17,915 bases of DNA from an uncultured Bacilli bacterium (GCA_934169415.1 CAKPNP010000025.1:1-17915); one strand, 5' to 3'; shown: positions 1 to 7,807, counted from the stretch's first letter. Numbers and translations are program-made. The notes: generated by a model not told the origin, from the letters alone.

Positions 1-48
1 TATTGTCTTAAAGACAATATCATTACTTCCTCTTAATTTTGTTTTAAT
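1..48 (-). CDS. Rpn-family nuclease, N-terminal fragment (runs off left edge; apparent ATT start)
   Basis: Only 16 codons are visible. Read on the minus strand they give KTKLRGSNDIVFKTI after the first codon. The ND-x-VFK-x-I pattern resembles the N-terminus of the Rpn/PD-(D/E)XK 'transposase' family, and a C-terminal piece of that family lies at the other end of the window. A clear ribosome binding site (AAGGAG) sits 7 nt before codon ATT at 48-46; there is no ATG, GTG or TTG in frame after the upstream in-frame stop. Either ATT is used as a rare start or the start has been lost by mutation. A competing reading is ATG at 23 (MILSLRQ, weaker ribosome site), which does not resemble the family. 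The assignment rests on a short peptide and is tentative. Confidence 0.4.
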   Translation of the reverse strand, partial: MKTKLRGSNDIVFKTI

Positions 49-102
49 AAAAATTCTCCTTCCACATTAATTTATCACAATATCTTTATTTTACCTTCTA
101 TA

Positions 103-144
103 AGTTATATACGAAAAAAATCTCTAAAATCCTTTTTTTTAGAG
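103..144. repeat. 42-bp dispersed repeat with hairpin, left copy
   Basis: This stretch is identical over 42 bp to 17532-17573. Weaker ungapped similarity, largely A/T-rich, continues to about 191 (matching to about 17620). The repeat contains the perfect inverted repeat CTCTAAAA/TTTTAGAG around a 7-nt loop; in this copy one more base pair extends it. On the minus strand the hairpin is followed by a run of seven T, so it could act as an intrinsic terminator upstream of the Rpn-like gene. The core starts AGTTATATACG on the plus strand. Both copies lie next to an Rpn-family gene. Confidence 0.8.
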
Positions 145-164
145 AAACTTTTTTCAAAAAATGC

Positions 165-193
165 AAAAAAACAAGAAAAATTAATTTCTTGTT
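165..193 (-). terminator. Intrinsic terminator, minus strand
   Basis: A 9-bp perfect stem (AACAAGAAA at 170-178, TTTCTTGTT at 185-193) has a 6-nt loop. On the minus strand it is followed by a run of T (A165-A170 on plus). It is the first convincing minus-strand terminator after the mtaB stop at 810, so it may end the dnaE-mtaB operon after antisense passage through the DUF6512 gene. Confidence 0.6.
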
Positions 194-232
194 ATCTAAT
201 TTATATGTTTTATAGCATTATCCAATTAAATT

Positions 233-265
233 TTGACATATTTTTTTATTTTTTTTGCATATTAT
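233..265 (+). promoter_or_regulatory. Putative sigma-A promoter of the DUF6512 gene
   Basis: A perfect -35 box TTGACA lies at 233-238. The -10 is less certain: CATATT at 258-263 (19-bp spacing) or TATTAT at 260-265. The T-rich spacer is typical of AT-rich Bacillota promoters. The ribosome site AGAAGGTGAT follows, just before the ATG at 284. Confidence 0.5.
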
Positions 266-283
266 TAAAAAGAAGGTGATCTT

Positions 284-820
284 ATGAATCTAAAAAAAAT
301 AAAGATTATAAATTTATTTATAGTTTTTCTACTATGCTTTCCACTACATTTTACATATAAACTACTGCCTAATATAATATCTATTATATTTACTCCAGTA
401 AATGAAAGTATATGGGAACATATGAAACTTATATATACATCATTTATATTGGGAGGAATAATTGATTTTATACTATTAAAAAAATATATTAAAGTAAATA
501 ATTTTATGTTTCAACTTTTTATAGTCCCAGTTATAGGTATATTTATATATTTATTAATATACTTACCTATATACAATATTATGGGTGAAAATATGGTAGT
601 AAGTATACTTTTATTATTTATAATAATCATAATAGAGGAAATAATTAGTTATTTTATTTTAAATTTAAACAAAATAAAATTCCAAAATATAATTGGAATT
701 TCAGGAATTATTTTAGTTTATATTATTTTTGCATACTTAACATATAATCCAATTATGAATTATATATTCTTTGATACAGAAAATGATTTATACGGAATAA
801 ATACATATATTATTGATTAA
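284..820 (+). CDS. DUF6512-type integral membrane protein
   Basis: This 178-residue protein is very hydrophobic, with about five predicted membrane helices (roughly residues 7-26, 48-66, 75-97, 103-127 and 133-154). The segment NESIWEHMK after the first helix and a C-terminal YGI close to the end are the features I associate with DUF6512, a family of small membrane proteins of unknown function in Bacillota. No catalytic motif is visible. The ATG is preceded by a strong ribosome site (AGAAGGTGATCTT). It is the only plus-strand gene in the first 7.5 kb and converges with mtaB; the two coding regions overlap by 11 bp at their 3' ends, and I see no terminator between them. Function unknown; family call moderately sure. 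Confidence 0.7.
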   Translation: MNLKKIKIINLFIVFLLCFPLHFTYKLLPNIISIIFTPVNESIWEHMKLIYTSFILGGIIDFILLKKYIKVNNFMFQLFIVPVIGIFIYLLIYLPIYNIMGENMVVSILLLFIIIIIEEIISYFILNLNKIKFQNIIGISGIILVYIIFAYLTYNPIMNYIFFDTENDLYGINTYIID

Positions 821-2078
821 TTATTTCAGAAACACAATATGGATAATCTACAGATTTAATTTTAACTAGTACTAATTCATTTAATAAATTTTCATTTCCT
901 TTTACTTTTATTTGTAAATAATTACCAGTATGTCCTATTAAATATCCATCCTTATAAACTTCAGGTATAAAATATAATTCTTTATCAATAAATTTATTAA
1001 AATATTCTTTTTCTAATTCTTCTGATAATTTGATCAATTTATGAGCCCTAGCTTTTTTAGTTATATCATCAACTTGTAAAGGCATACTAGCAGCTTTAGT
1101 ACCTTCTCTTTTAGAATAAGGAAATACATGAAGCTTAGAAAACTTAATTTTATTAATTGTATCTATTGTTTCATTAAAATTATCCTCATCTTCACCAGGA
1201 AAACCTACTATAACATCTGTTGTTATAGATATCATAGATCTTATATTTCTTATTTCATTAATTTTATTTATAAAATATTCTTTATCATATTTTCTATTCA
1301 TTAGTTTTAATATTTTATCGCTTCCAGATTGAATAGGAATATGCATATGATCAACTAAAATATCATTATTTTTAATTACTTCTAATACCTTATCATTTAA
1401 TTCTGTAGCTTCTATTGAAGAAATTCTTAATCTTTTAAGTCCATCTATTTTAACTAAATCATTTAATAAATCAGCAAAAGAATAATTATCATTGCCATAA
1501 TTACCAGTATGTATACCTGTTAAGACGATTTCTTTATGCCCTGATGCTATTAAAGCTTTAACCTCAGAAATAACATCATTTTTATCTTTACTCCTTAAAC
1601 CACCTCTAGTATAAGGAATTATACAATATGAGCAAAAGTTATTACATCCATCTTGTATCTTAACAAAAGCTCTAGTTTTGTTAAAATTATTTAACTTCAT
1701 ATTTTCAAATTCACTATTTGAAATATCGTATATTTTACTTATCTTTTCTCTATAATTATTAATATATTCAACTATTTTTGACTTATCCTTATTACCAAGA
1801 ATTATATCAACTCCATCAATAGAAGCTACTTCAGATTCTTTTACTTGAGATAAACAACCACAAACAATAACTAATTTATGTTTTTTTCTAATAGCTTTTC
1901 TTATCATTTGAAATGATTTATTTTCAGCTACATTAGTAACAAAACAAGTATTGATAATGTATATATCAGCATCATCAATACTACCTTTTATATAAGAAGC
2001 ATTTGTAAGTAAATCACTCATAACCATTGATTCATAAGCATTTACTTTGCAGCCTAAATTAATTATATAGAATTTCAT
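810..2078 (-). CDS. mtaB: tRNA t6A37 methylthiotransferase MtaB
   Basis: This is a 422-residue radical-SAM enzyme that converts N6-threonylcarbamoyladenosine at position 37 of ANN-decoding tRNAs to its 2-methylthio form. The N-terminal UPF0004 domain carries cysteines C10, C45 and C75 for the auxiliary iron-sulfur cluster. The radical-SAM signature C-x3-C-x2-C is at C145, C149 and C152 (GCNNFCSYC). The region after about residue 360 has the size and position of the TRAM RNA-binding domain. Length is normal for MtaB. MiaB and RimO are the alternatives; the N-terminal NLGCKVNAYES and overall length fit MtaB best. It is the last gene of the dnaE operon, and its ATG overlaps the preceding stop as ATGA. 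Confidence 0.9.
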   Translation of the reverse strand: MKFYIINLGCKVNAYESMVMSDLLTNASYIKGSIDDADIYIINTCFVTNVAENKSFQMIRKAIRKKHKLVIVCGCLSQVKESEVASIDGVDIILGNKDKSKIVEYINNYREKISKIYDISNSEFENMKLNNFNKTRAFVKIQDGCNNFCSYCIIPYTRGGLRSKDKNDVISEVKALIASGHKEIVLTGIHTGNYGNDNYSFADLLNDLVKIDGLKRLRISSIEATELNDKVLEVIKNNDILVDHMHIPIQSGSDKILKLMNRKYDKEYFINKINEIRNIRSMISITTDVIVGFPGEDEDNFNETIDTINKIKFSKLHVFPYSKREGTKAASMPLQVDDITKKARAHKLIKLSEELEKEYFNKFIDKELYFIPEVYKDGYLIGHTGNYLQIKVKGNENLLNELVLVKIKSVDYPYCVSEIINQ

Positions 2079-2563
2079 AAATTACTTCTAAAATCCTTTA
2101 ATTCTTTTAAAAATTCATCATTATTGGTTGTTTTTCCAAATATAGGAGATATAAATTCGCTATTTTTGAATTTTGGTTTTACAGTTTGAGTTGGAACTTC
2201 CACTTCTGGTACAGTTATAGAATCTTTTTTAGCATTTTCTATAACTCTAGTTACTTCATTAAGTAAATTTTGATTTGGCTCTTTTGATTTTTCAATCGTA
2301 GCCTTTTTTTCTTTAACAGCAGCAACTAGCTCTTGATAACTAATAATTGCATTAGCTTCTTGTTCTTCTTCAAAAGTAGTCATAACGCGATCATTACTTG
2401 ATGTTTCTAAAGATTCGATAACTTTTTCAATATCAGTTTTTTCATTTTTAACATCATCTATTGTCTTTTCAATTGGTGCTATTTTTTTTGGCATTAATGT
2501 TGCAACTAAAATAATTAAAACAATAACAACTATTATAAGTGTTATAATATATACTAATTCCAT
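2075..2563 (-). CDS. Membrane-anchored protein of unknown function
   Basis: I do not recognise this 162-residue protein. Residues 4-24 form one hydrophobic helix at the extreme N-terminus with almost no basic residues before it. The rest is highly charged and mostly helical in character, rich in Lys and Glu, with a low-complexity linker (about 115-130, rich in Val, Pro and Thr). It ends in a more ordered tail containing SPIFGK and FLKELKDFR, which may be a binding motif. It has a good ribosome site (GGAGTGAT), starts 4 bp after rsmE, and overlaps mtaB by 4 nt, so it is a genuine operon member. A bitopic scaffold- or adaptor-like protein is a guess from shape only. Confidence 0.75.
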   Translation of the reverse strand: MELVYIITLIIVVIVLIILVATLMPKKIAPIEKTIDDVKNEKTDIEKVIESLETSSNDRVMTTFEEEQEANAIISYQELVAAVKEKKATIEKSKEPNQNLLNEVTRVIENAKKDSITVPEVEVPTQTVKPKFKNSEFISPIFGKTTNNDEFLKELKDFRSNL

Positions 2564-2567
2564 TTTA

Positions 2568-3263
2568 TCACTCCAACTCTAAATAATTTATTATACTAAG
2601 TAAATATATTGGTACAGTTTCAACCCTTAATATATTTTTACCTAAAGTAACTGGTATAAAGCCTAAATTAATTAATTTTTCTTCTTCTACATCTTCAAGT
2701 CCACCTTCAGGACCTACCATCAGTACCATTTTATCACAATTTGTATTATTTTGTAATACATTTTTAATAGTTTTTAAGTTTTCCTTAGTACTGCAAACTA
2801 TTTTAAGTCCAGAAATAGATAAATCATCTATTTTTTTTATTGTACTAATACTAGGTATATCAAGTCTTTTAGACTGTTCTGATGCTTCTTTACAAATACT
2901 ATTCCATCTAATTAGTTTTTTATCTACATCATTTATTTTAGCAATACTCCTATTTGTCATAACAGGTATAATTTCATCTACCCCAAGTTCTGTTGCTTTT
3001 TGTAATATAAAACTAAATTTTTGATCAGACAAAAGTGGAATACAAAGTGTTATATGTTTTGTTTTAGCATTATCTTTATTAATATAATCAGATATAACTA
3101 CATTATAATCACTATCAAGTGTACATATATATAAAGACTCATCATACACAACTTCTATAGTATCATTAGGTTTCATTCTCATAACTTTTTTAATATGATA
3201 CATATCATTACTAGAAAGTGTAAATAAATTATTTTCTTTTTTACTACTAAAATATCTTTGCAT
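2568..3263 (-). CDS. rsmE: 16S rRNA m3U1498 methyltransferase RsmE
   Basis: This 231-residue SPOUT-class enzyme methylates N3 of U1498 in 16S rRNA using SAM. It has the expected N-terminal PUA-like region (1-65, with HIKKVMRMK) and the C-terminal trefoil-knot domain. The SAM-binding loop is VGPEGG at about 183-188 and the second knot segment is LGKNILRVET at about 207-216. Length is standard. The start ATG shares its A with the trxA stop (TAATG), indicating coupled translation. In many Bacillota rsmE follows prmA; here prmA is absent and trxA precedes it. Confidence 0.93.
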   Translation of the reverse strand: MQRYFSSKKENNLFTLSSNDMYHIKKVMRMKPNDTIEVVYDESLYICTLDSDYNVVISDYINKDNAKTKHITLCIPLLSDQKFSFILQKATELGVDEIIPVMTNRSIAKINDVDKKLIRWNSICKEASEQSKRLDIPSISTIKKIDDLSISGLKIVCSTKENLKTIKNVLQNNTNCDKMVLMVGPEGGLEDVEEEKLINLGFIPVTLGKNILRVETVPIYLLSIINYLELE

Positions 3264-3568
3264 TATCTATAATCATTAATCCATTCATTTAATAATTCTA
3301 AAGGTGTAAAACCTACTTTTTTATCTTGTAATACACCATTTTTAAACAAAATAAGTGTTGGAATAGACATAACTCCATATCTTCTTGCTATTTCACTGTT
3401 ATTATCTACATTTACCTTAGCTACATTTATATTACTTCTAGATGTAGCTAAAGACTCTACTATAGGTGATAACATCTTACATGGTCCACACCAATCAGCA
3501 TAAAAATCAACTAAAACATAATCCTTATTTATAAAATTGTTGAATTCTTCTTCATTTTTAATTTCCAT
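3263..3568 (-). CDS. trxA: Thioredoxin
   Basis: This 101-residue cytoplasmic dithiol oxidoreductase has the canonical active site WCGPC at residues 26-30, the buried Asp-containing segment VDFYADWCGPC before it, and the cis-proline at P70 (SIPT). No signal peptide or membrane anchor is present. It reduces disulfides in target proteins using electrons from thioredoxin reductase, which is not in the window. Its ribosome site AAAGGAG is embedded in the last codons of cvpA, 3 nt upstream. It is translationally coupled to rsmE downstream. Confidence 0.95.
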   Translation of the reverse strand: MEIKNEEEFNNFINKDYVLVDFYADWCGPCKMLSPIVESLATSRSNINVAKVNVDNNSEIARRYGVMSIPTLILFKNGVLQDKKVGFTPLELLNEWINDYR

Positions 3569-3570
3569 AA

Positions 3571-4296
3571 CTATTCTCCTTTGTATTTTTCTATTAATGT
3601 ATAATAATCATCAAATACAGTTATTTTACCACTTTCAATAAGTTTTTCTAAAGATGAGGTTTTAAGTAATTTATACTTTAAAAATATTTCTATAGTTTGA
3701 TAATTAAAATCTTTTTCTGATATTGTTTTATCGTCATATTTATCTTTAATCGACATAAATTCTTCTATAACATTTACTGATGAATCAACAATATTAGATA
3801 AAACAGGTGTATTATTTACTATGTTTTGTCTTAATTTTGATTCCGTTACCATAGAAAAATTAAAACATGTTAAAGTTAAAATATATAAGATAACAAAAGC
3901 TAAAATATAATGATATACTATACCAACTATACCACCTGCTATTTTAGATGGAATACCTAATATAATAGTTGCATTAAGTATTTTTTCAAATACACTAGAA
4001 ACCATTATTAAAATTTTTAAAGCTATACTTAGTATAATAACACATATTATAAAAGCAATTACCTCATAAATTAAAATATTAAGTACCTCTACACCTTTTA
4101 ATATTCCAATTTTAAAAAATGGTAAATGTTCATACAGAAATACTGATAAATGATTTTTTAATAAGTAAGAAAGTACTATAACTATAATAAAGCCTAAACC
4201 TTTTACTACCTCTTTAGTAAATCCTCTTTTAAAACCTAATATAAAACCGAATAATATAAATATTACAACACCAATATCAATTATATTCATTAACAT
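3571..4296 (-). CDS. CvpA-family membrane protein
   Basis: This 241-residue protein has four membrane helices (roughly 7-24, 33-48, 73-97 and 120-145) followed by a soluble C-terminal region of about 95 residues. The opening IDIGVVIFILFGFILGFKRG matches the CvpA / colicin V production family, and GFKRGFTKEVVKG is typical of its first cytoplasmic loop. The family's exact biochemical role is unsettled. Two in-frame ATGs are possible, at 4296 and 4290; the G-rich ribosome site AGGGG is 4 nt from the first and 10 nt from the second, so the second is plausible. The gene overlaps the pilin-like gene by 7 nt. Confidence 0.8.
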   Translation of the reverse strand: MLMNIIDIGVVIFILFGFILGFKRGFTKEVVKGLGFIIVIVLSYLLKNHLSVFLYEHLPFFKIGILKGVEVLNILIYEVIAFIICVIILSIALKILIMVSSVFEKILNATIILGIPSKIAGGIVGIVYHYILAFVILYILTLTCFNFSMVTESKLRQNIVNNTPVLSNIVDSSVNVIEEFMSIKDKYDDKTISEKDFNYQTIEIFLKYKLLKTSSLEKLIESGKITVFDDYYTLIEKYKGE

Positions 4297-4649
4297 TCAA
4301 CCCCTAACTCATAAGTATAATTATTTGATACACGTTTTATTCTTATTTCTGTACTGTTACTAAATTCTTTATTAGTTTTTGGATTTATTATACTATCGTC
4401 TAAAAATCCTGCATCTTTTAAATCTTGAATAGTAATTACTACAGTTTCGCCTTCCGTTGTTGGAAGTGAAAAAGTATTTTTACTAGCCCAAGCCTTAGCA
4501 GAAGATATAATATTATTTAACTGTATATTACAAGCCTTTCCCTTATTTTCTTTTATAACATTTGTTACACTTACAGTTGCAATTAAACCAAGTACTCCTA
4601 ATAGTATTATAACAGCAATAAGTTCTATTAACGTAAAACCTTTTTTCAT
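4290..4649 (-). CDS. Type IV pilin-like protein (prepilin, ComGC/pseudopilin type)
   Basis: This 119-residue protein has a class III prepilin leader: MKKG, cleavage before F5, then FTLIELIAVIILLGVLGLIA, with the conserved Glu at mature position 5. The hydrophobic helix (5-28) is followed by a small globular domain. It has two cysteines, C39 and the final residue C119, which may form a disulfide. A prepilin peptidase would process it in the membrane; none is in the window. ComGC is possible because comEA and comEC lie in the same window, but other type II/IV pseudopilins have the same N-terminus. Its strong ribosome site (AAGGAGG) lies inside the last dnaE codons, and its ATG overlaps the dnaE TGA. 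Confidence 0.85.
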   Translation of the reverse strand: MKKGFTLIELIAVIILLGVLGLIATVSVTNVIKENKGKACNIQLNNIISSAKAWASKNTFSLPTTEGETVVITIQDLKDAGFLDDSIINPKTNKEFSNSTEIRIKRVSNNYTYELGVEC

Positions 4650-7468
4650 TCTAACCTCCTTAGTTCATTTATAACAACCTGATAACTATCAAATCTTTTT
4701 TCCACTTTACCACTTATAAAATATATACTCTTAGGTAATACTTCAGTATAATTTTTTGGAAAAAGTACAAATGTAGCACTTGATTTTTCATCTGTAGCCG
4801 TTATAAATAACATTATCTCATTATTTTTTGTAGTTACTTTTTTAACTTTTTCAATAAGTACTACACATTTTATAAATTTATTATAATTTTTCTCTAACTC
4901 ATTTAGTTTTATATAATCCTTTTTTTCATACTTGATAGTTGGAAAACCAGATAAATATAAGCCTAATACTTCGTACTCCCTATTAAGTAGTTCAATATTA
5001 TTATATTCAGAAACATTTATTATATTAGGTTTTAAATCATCAGAAAGTAAAGAACCTATATCACTATAATTAATTAGAGTTTCCATATTATAATCAAGTG
5101 TATGTTCATTTAATAAACTTAAGAAACATCCAGCCTTATTTAAAGTATTAATAACACTTTCATTTACTATTTTACCATAACATCTACTAAAAAAATCAAA
5201 TATATCTTCAAATTTTTTCTTTTTTCTTTCTTCTACTATATAATTAGATACTATACTACCTATATTTTTAATATTTGTAAAAGGATATATTATTTTATTA
5301 TTATCTATTATATAATCACTACAACTTAAATTAATATTTGGCTTTTCTATAGGTATACTAATAGATTTTATATATTCATTTGTTTTTATATCACTTCCTA
5401 TAACCATAGAAAGTAAATTTTTCATAAATATCGTATAGTAATTAGCTTTCATATAAGCCATTTTATATGATAACATAGCATACGCTACAGAATGTGCTTT
5501 ATTAAATCCATATTCTGCAAATTTTAATATTAATTCATATAAAGAAATTGCAACTTCTTTAGAATATCCATTATTAATACTTCTATTAACGAATTTATCT
5601 TTTTCATTAATTAATATATCTTCTTTTTTCTTACTCATAGCTTTTCTTAAAATATCAGCCTCAGCCAAACTATATCCAGCAACAGTACAAGCTATTTGCA
5701 TAATTTGTTCTTGATATATTATAATTCCGTATGTACTTTTTAATATTGGTTCTATAGAAGGAGTTATATAAGTAATAGATTCTATATTATTTTTTCTTTT
5801 AATAAACGCATCTATATTATTCATAGGCCCTGGTCTATATAAAGCAATAGCCGAAACTATATCATCAAAACTAGTAACCTTAAACTTATTTAAAAACTTT
5901 ACCATACCGCTAGATTCAAACTGAAATATCCCAGTAGTATCAGTATTAAATATATCCAAAGCCTTAGGATCATTTAGTGGTATCTTCTTAAAATCAATAT
6001 TTGCTTCTTTTATGACTTTACTTACTAGACTTAAATTTCTTAGAGCTAAAAAATCCATTTTTAATAAACCTAAATCCTCTAAATATTCCATAGAATAACC
6101 AGTTATATAAAATCCATCATGCCAAATAAGAGGTAGTATATTATCAAGATTTTTATTACATATTATAACACCAGCTGCATGAATTGAAGTATGTCTTTTT
6201 ATTCCTTCTAATTTTATAGATACCTTATATAATTTTTTTAAAGTAGGATCTTGTAATAATTTTTTAATTTCATTATTATTATAATTTTCTATTAATGATA
6301 TTTTTGTATCTATTAATTTAAGTAGTTTTTCAATACCATTTATTCCCATACTTTTAGCTACATCTCTTAAAACTTGTTTAGCTCCAAGTGTTCCAAATGT
6401 AATTATAGGTGCTACATTCTTAACTCCATATTTTTTAATACAATATTCTATTACCAAATCTCTTTTATCATATTCAAAATCAATATCAATATCTGGCATA
6501 CTAATTCTTTCAGGATTTAAGAAACGCTCAAATAATAAATCATATTTAATAGGATCAATTGTAGTAATATCTAGACAGTATGCAACTAAACTTCCTGATG
6601 CAGATCCACGACCTTCACCCACCATAATATCATGTTCTTTTGCATATTTAACATAATCATAAACTATTAAAAAATAGTTACAAAATCCCATTTTATTTAT
6701 TATATCTAATTCATATTTGGCTCTATCTATATATTTTTTTTCTACTCTGCTTCCAAAGATTCTTTTTAATCCATCTTTGACTAATTTTTTTAAATATAGA
6801 TATGAATCATTATCTAAAGTTTCATAAACTGGAATCAAATCTTGATGTAACGGTATTATAACATTACATAAATCACATATTTTAGTATTAGATTCATTTA
6901 AATAAAGTTTATATTCATCAATGTAATTAGTTGTATTAATATTTATATCATTAACTAAAATACCACTTTTTATGGCATATAAATATTTTAAATATTCTAT
7001 ATCTTCCTTCTTTAAATAATAAACCCTTTTAAAATATATTGTATCTCCTGTTAATTTATGTTTTTGATCTAAATTTTCATATCCTTTAAAAACATATTTA
7101 TAAAAATTATATTCATCATATTTATTAACATTTTCATAAGGAATAACACATATTAAATCATCTTTATATTTTTTTAATACATTTATATCAATATCATCTT
7201 TTGATTTTATGGTGTTTATTTTGCACAAATTTATATATCCATTATATGTTGTTGCATAAAGTATAACATCCGCTACTTCCAAACCAATTATTGGTTTTAT
7301 GTTATTTTTCATACATTTCATATAAAATTCTAATACCCCATACATATTATCATCAATAATACCAAGAGTAGTTATATTATTTTTGATAGCATAATTAATT
7401 AAATCGTCAATTTTAATTAAACTTGATAGTAACGTGTTTTCAGTTTTTATAAAAATTGGATAATTCAT
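4646..7468 (-). CDS. dnaE: DNA polymerase III alpha subunit, DnaE type
   Basis: This 940-residue replicative polymerase is the DnaE partner usually found beside PolC in Bacillota. Its degenerate N-terminal PHP domain (about 1-75) lacks the usual metal-binding histidines. The polymerase core carries GRGSASGS (286-293), the catalytic motif PDIDIDF with D326 and D328, and the third carboxylate D472 in KMDF. RPGPM (about 545-549) and FNKAHSVAY (about 655-663) are also family motifs. A helix-hairpin-helix-like region and a C-terminal OB-fold region (about 860-940) follow. I place the start at 7468 rather than 21 nt upstream because AAAAGGAG stands 7 nt before this ATG and would otherwise be inside the gene. 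It heads the seven-gene operon. Confidence 0.95.
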   Translation of the reverse strand: MNYPIFIKTENTLLSSLIKIDDLINYAIKNNITTLGIIDDNMYGVLEFYMKCMKNNIKPIIGLEVADVILYATTYNGYINLCKINTIKSKDDIDINVLKKYKDDLICVIPYENVNKYDEYNFYKYVFKGYENLDQKHKLTGDTIYFKRVYYLKKEDIEYLKYLYAIKSGILVNDININTTNYIDEYKLYLNESNTKICDLCNVIIPLHQDLIPVYETLDNDSYLYLKKLVKDGLKRIFGSRVEKKYIDRAKYELDIINKMGFCNYFLIVYDYVKYAKEHDIMVGEGRGSASGSLVAYCLDITTIDPIKYDLLFERFLNPERISMPDIDIDFEYDKRDLVIEYCIKKYGVKNVAPIITFGTLGAKQVLRDVAKSMGINGIEKLLKLIDTKISLIENYNNNEIKKLLQDPTLKKLYKVSIKLEGIKRHTSIHAAGVIICNKNLDNILPLIWHDGFYITGYSMEYLEDLGLLKMDFLALRNLSLVSKVIKEANIDFKKIPLNDPKALDIFNTDTTGIFQFESSGMVKFLNKFKVTSFDDIVSAIALYRPGPMNNIDAFIKRKNNIESITYITPSIEPILKSTYGIIIYQEQIMQIACTVAGYSLAEADILRKAMSKKKEDILINEKDKFVNRSINNGYSKEVAISLYELILKFAEYGFNKAHSVAYAMLSYKMAYMKANYYTIFMKNLLSMVIGSDIKTNEYIKSISIPIEKPNINLSCSDYIIDNNKIIYPFTNIKNIGSIVSNYIVEERKKKKFEDIFDFFSRCYGKIVNESVINTLNKAGCFLSLLNEHTLDYNMETLINYSDIGSLLSDDLKPNIINVSEYNNIELLNREYEVLGLYLSGFPTIKYEKKDYIKLNELEKNYNKFIKCVVLIEKVKKVTTKNNEIMLFITATDEKSSATFVLFPKNYTEVLPKSIYFISGKVEKRFDSYQVVINELRRLE

Positions 7469-7487
7469 GCTATCACTCCTTTTAATC

Positions 7488-7516
7488 ATTTTACTATATT
7501 TTTAACTTTTTTTAAA
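7488..7516 (-). promoter_or_regulatory. Putative dnaE operon promoter
   Basis: On the minus strand a -10 TAAAAT (7493-7488) and a -35-like TTTAAA (7516-7511) are separated by 17 bp. Transcription would start near 7481, giving a leader of about 13 nt that contains the ribosome site. The -10 lies inside a 13-bp inverted repeat shared with the rpmB promoter. The -35 matches consensus at 4 of 6 positions. Confidence 0.5.
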
Positions 7517-7524
7517 TAAATTAT

Positions 7525-7553
7525 TTGACTTATTTACAATAATATAGTAAAAT
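7525..7553 (+). promoter_or_regulatory. rpmB promoter (sigma-A type)
   Basis: -35 TTGACT at 7525-7530, a 17-bp spacer, and -10 TAAAAT at 7548-7553. The predicted start near 7560 leaves about 24 nt to the rpmB ATG, with AAGGAGG in the leader. The -10 is part of the inverted repeat ATTTTACTATATT (7488-7500) / AATATAGTAAAAT (7541-7553). Confidence 0.75.
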
Positions 7554-7583
7554 TAATTAGCAGAAGTAAACAAGGAGGAATTT

Positions 7584-7754
7584 ATGGCTAAGAAAATCAC
7601 AAGTAAAAAACCTTTATCTGGTAACTTAAGATCTCACTCTTGTAAAGCTACTAAACATTCAAGAAAACCAAACTTACAAAAAGTAACGCTTGATAATGGT
7701 GAAACTATTAGAATGAGTGCTAGAGAATTAAGATCTTTAAAAAAAGCCGCTTAA
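7584..7754 (+). CDS. rpmB: 50S ribosomal protein L28
   Basis: This 56-residue basic protein starts MAKKITSKKPLSGNLRSHS, matching the L28 pattern (GKKP, GN-x-RSHS). NLQKV in the middle and MSARELRSLKK at the end (usual V-SAR-LKS) fit the family. L28 is a structural component of the large ribosomal subunit. It is slightly shorter than the usual 60-63 residues. Start ATG is preceded by a perfect AAGGAGG 6 nt away. It is monocistronic, with its own promoter and terminator, and is divergent from dnaE. Confidence 0.95.
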   Translation: MAKKITSKKPLSGNLRSHSCKATKHSRKPNLQKVTLDNGETIRMSARELRSLKKAA

Positions 7755-7771
7755 TTGTTATTTATAAAATT

Positions 7772-7796
7772 AAAACTACCGAATGGTAGTTTTTTT
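7772..7796. terminator. Bidirectional intrinsic terminator between rpmB and pbpB
   Basis: A perfect stem ACTACC/GGTAGT (7775-7780 and 7785-7790) with loop GAAT is extended by flanking AAA/TTT. On the plus strand seven T follow, ending rpmB. On the minus strand a T-rich tract follows, ending the division cluster after pbpB, whose stop is 11 nt upstream. Confidence 0.85.
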
Positions 7797-7807
7797 GTAT
7801 AATATAT

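Noticed and set aside
1..23. Alternative minus-strand start ATG at 23 giving MILSLRQ
   Set aside because: Possible ribosome site but only seven codons and no family resemblance; the other frame matches the Rpn N-terminus.
4646..7468. Missing metal-binding histidines in the PHP domain of DnaE
   Set aside because: A degenerate PHP domain is, as far as I recall, also seen in DnaE of other Bacillota such as streptococci; it is probably lineage-typical and not a special feature.
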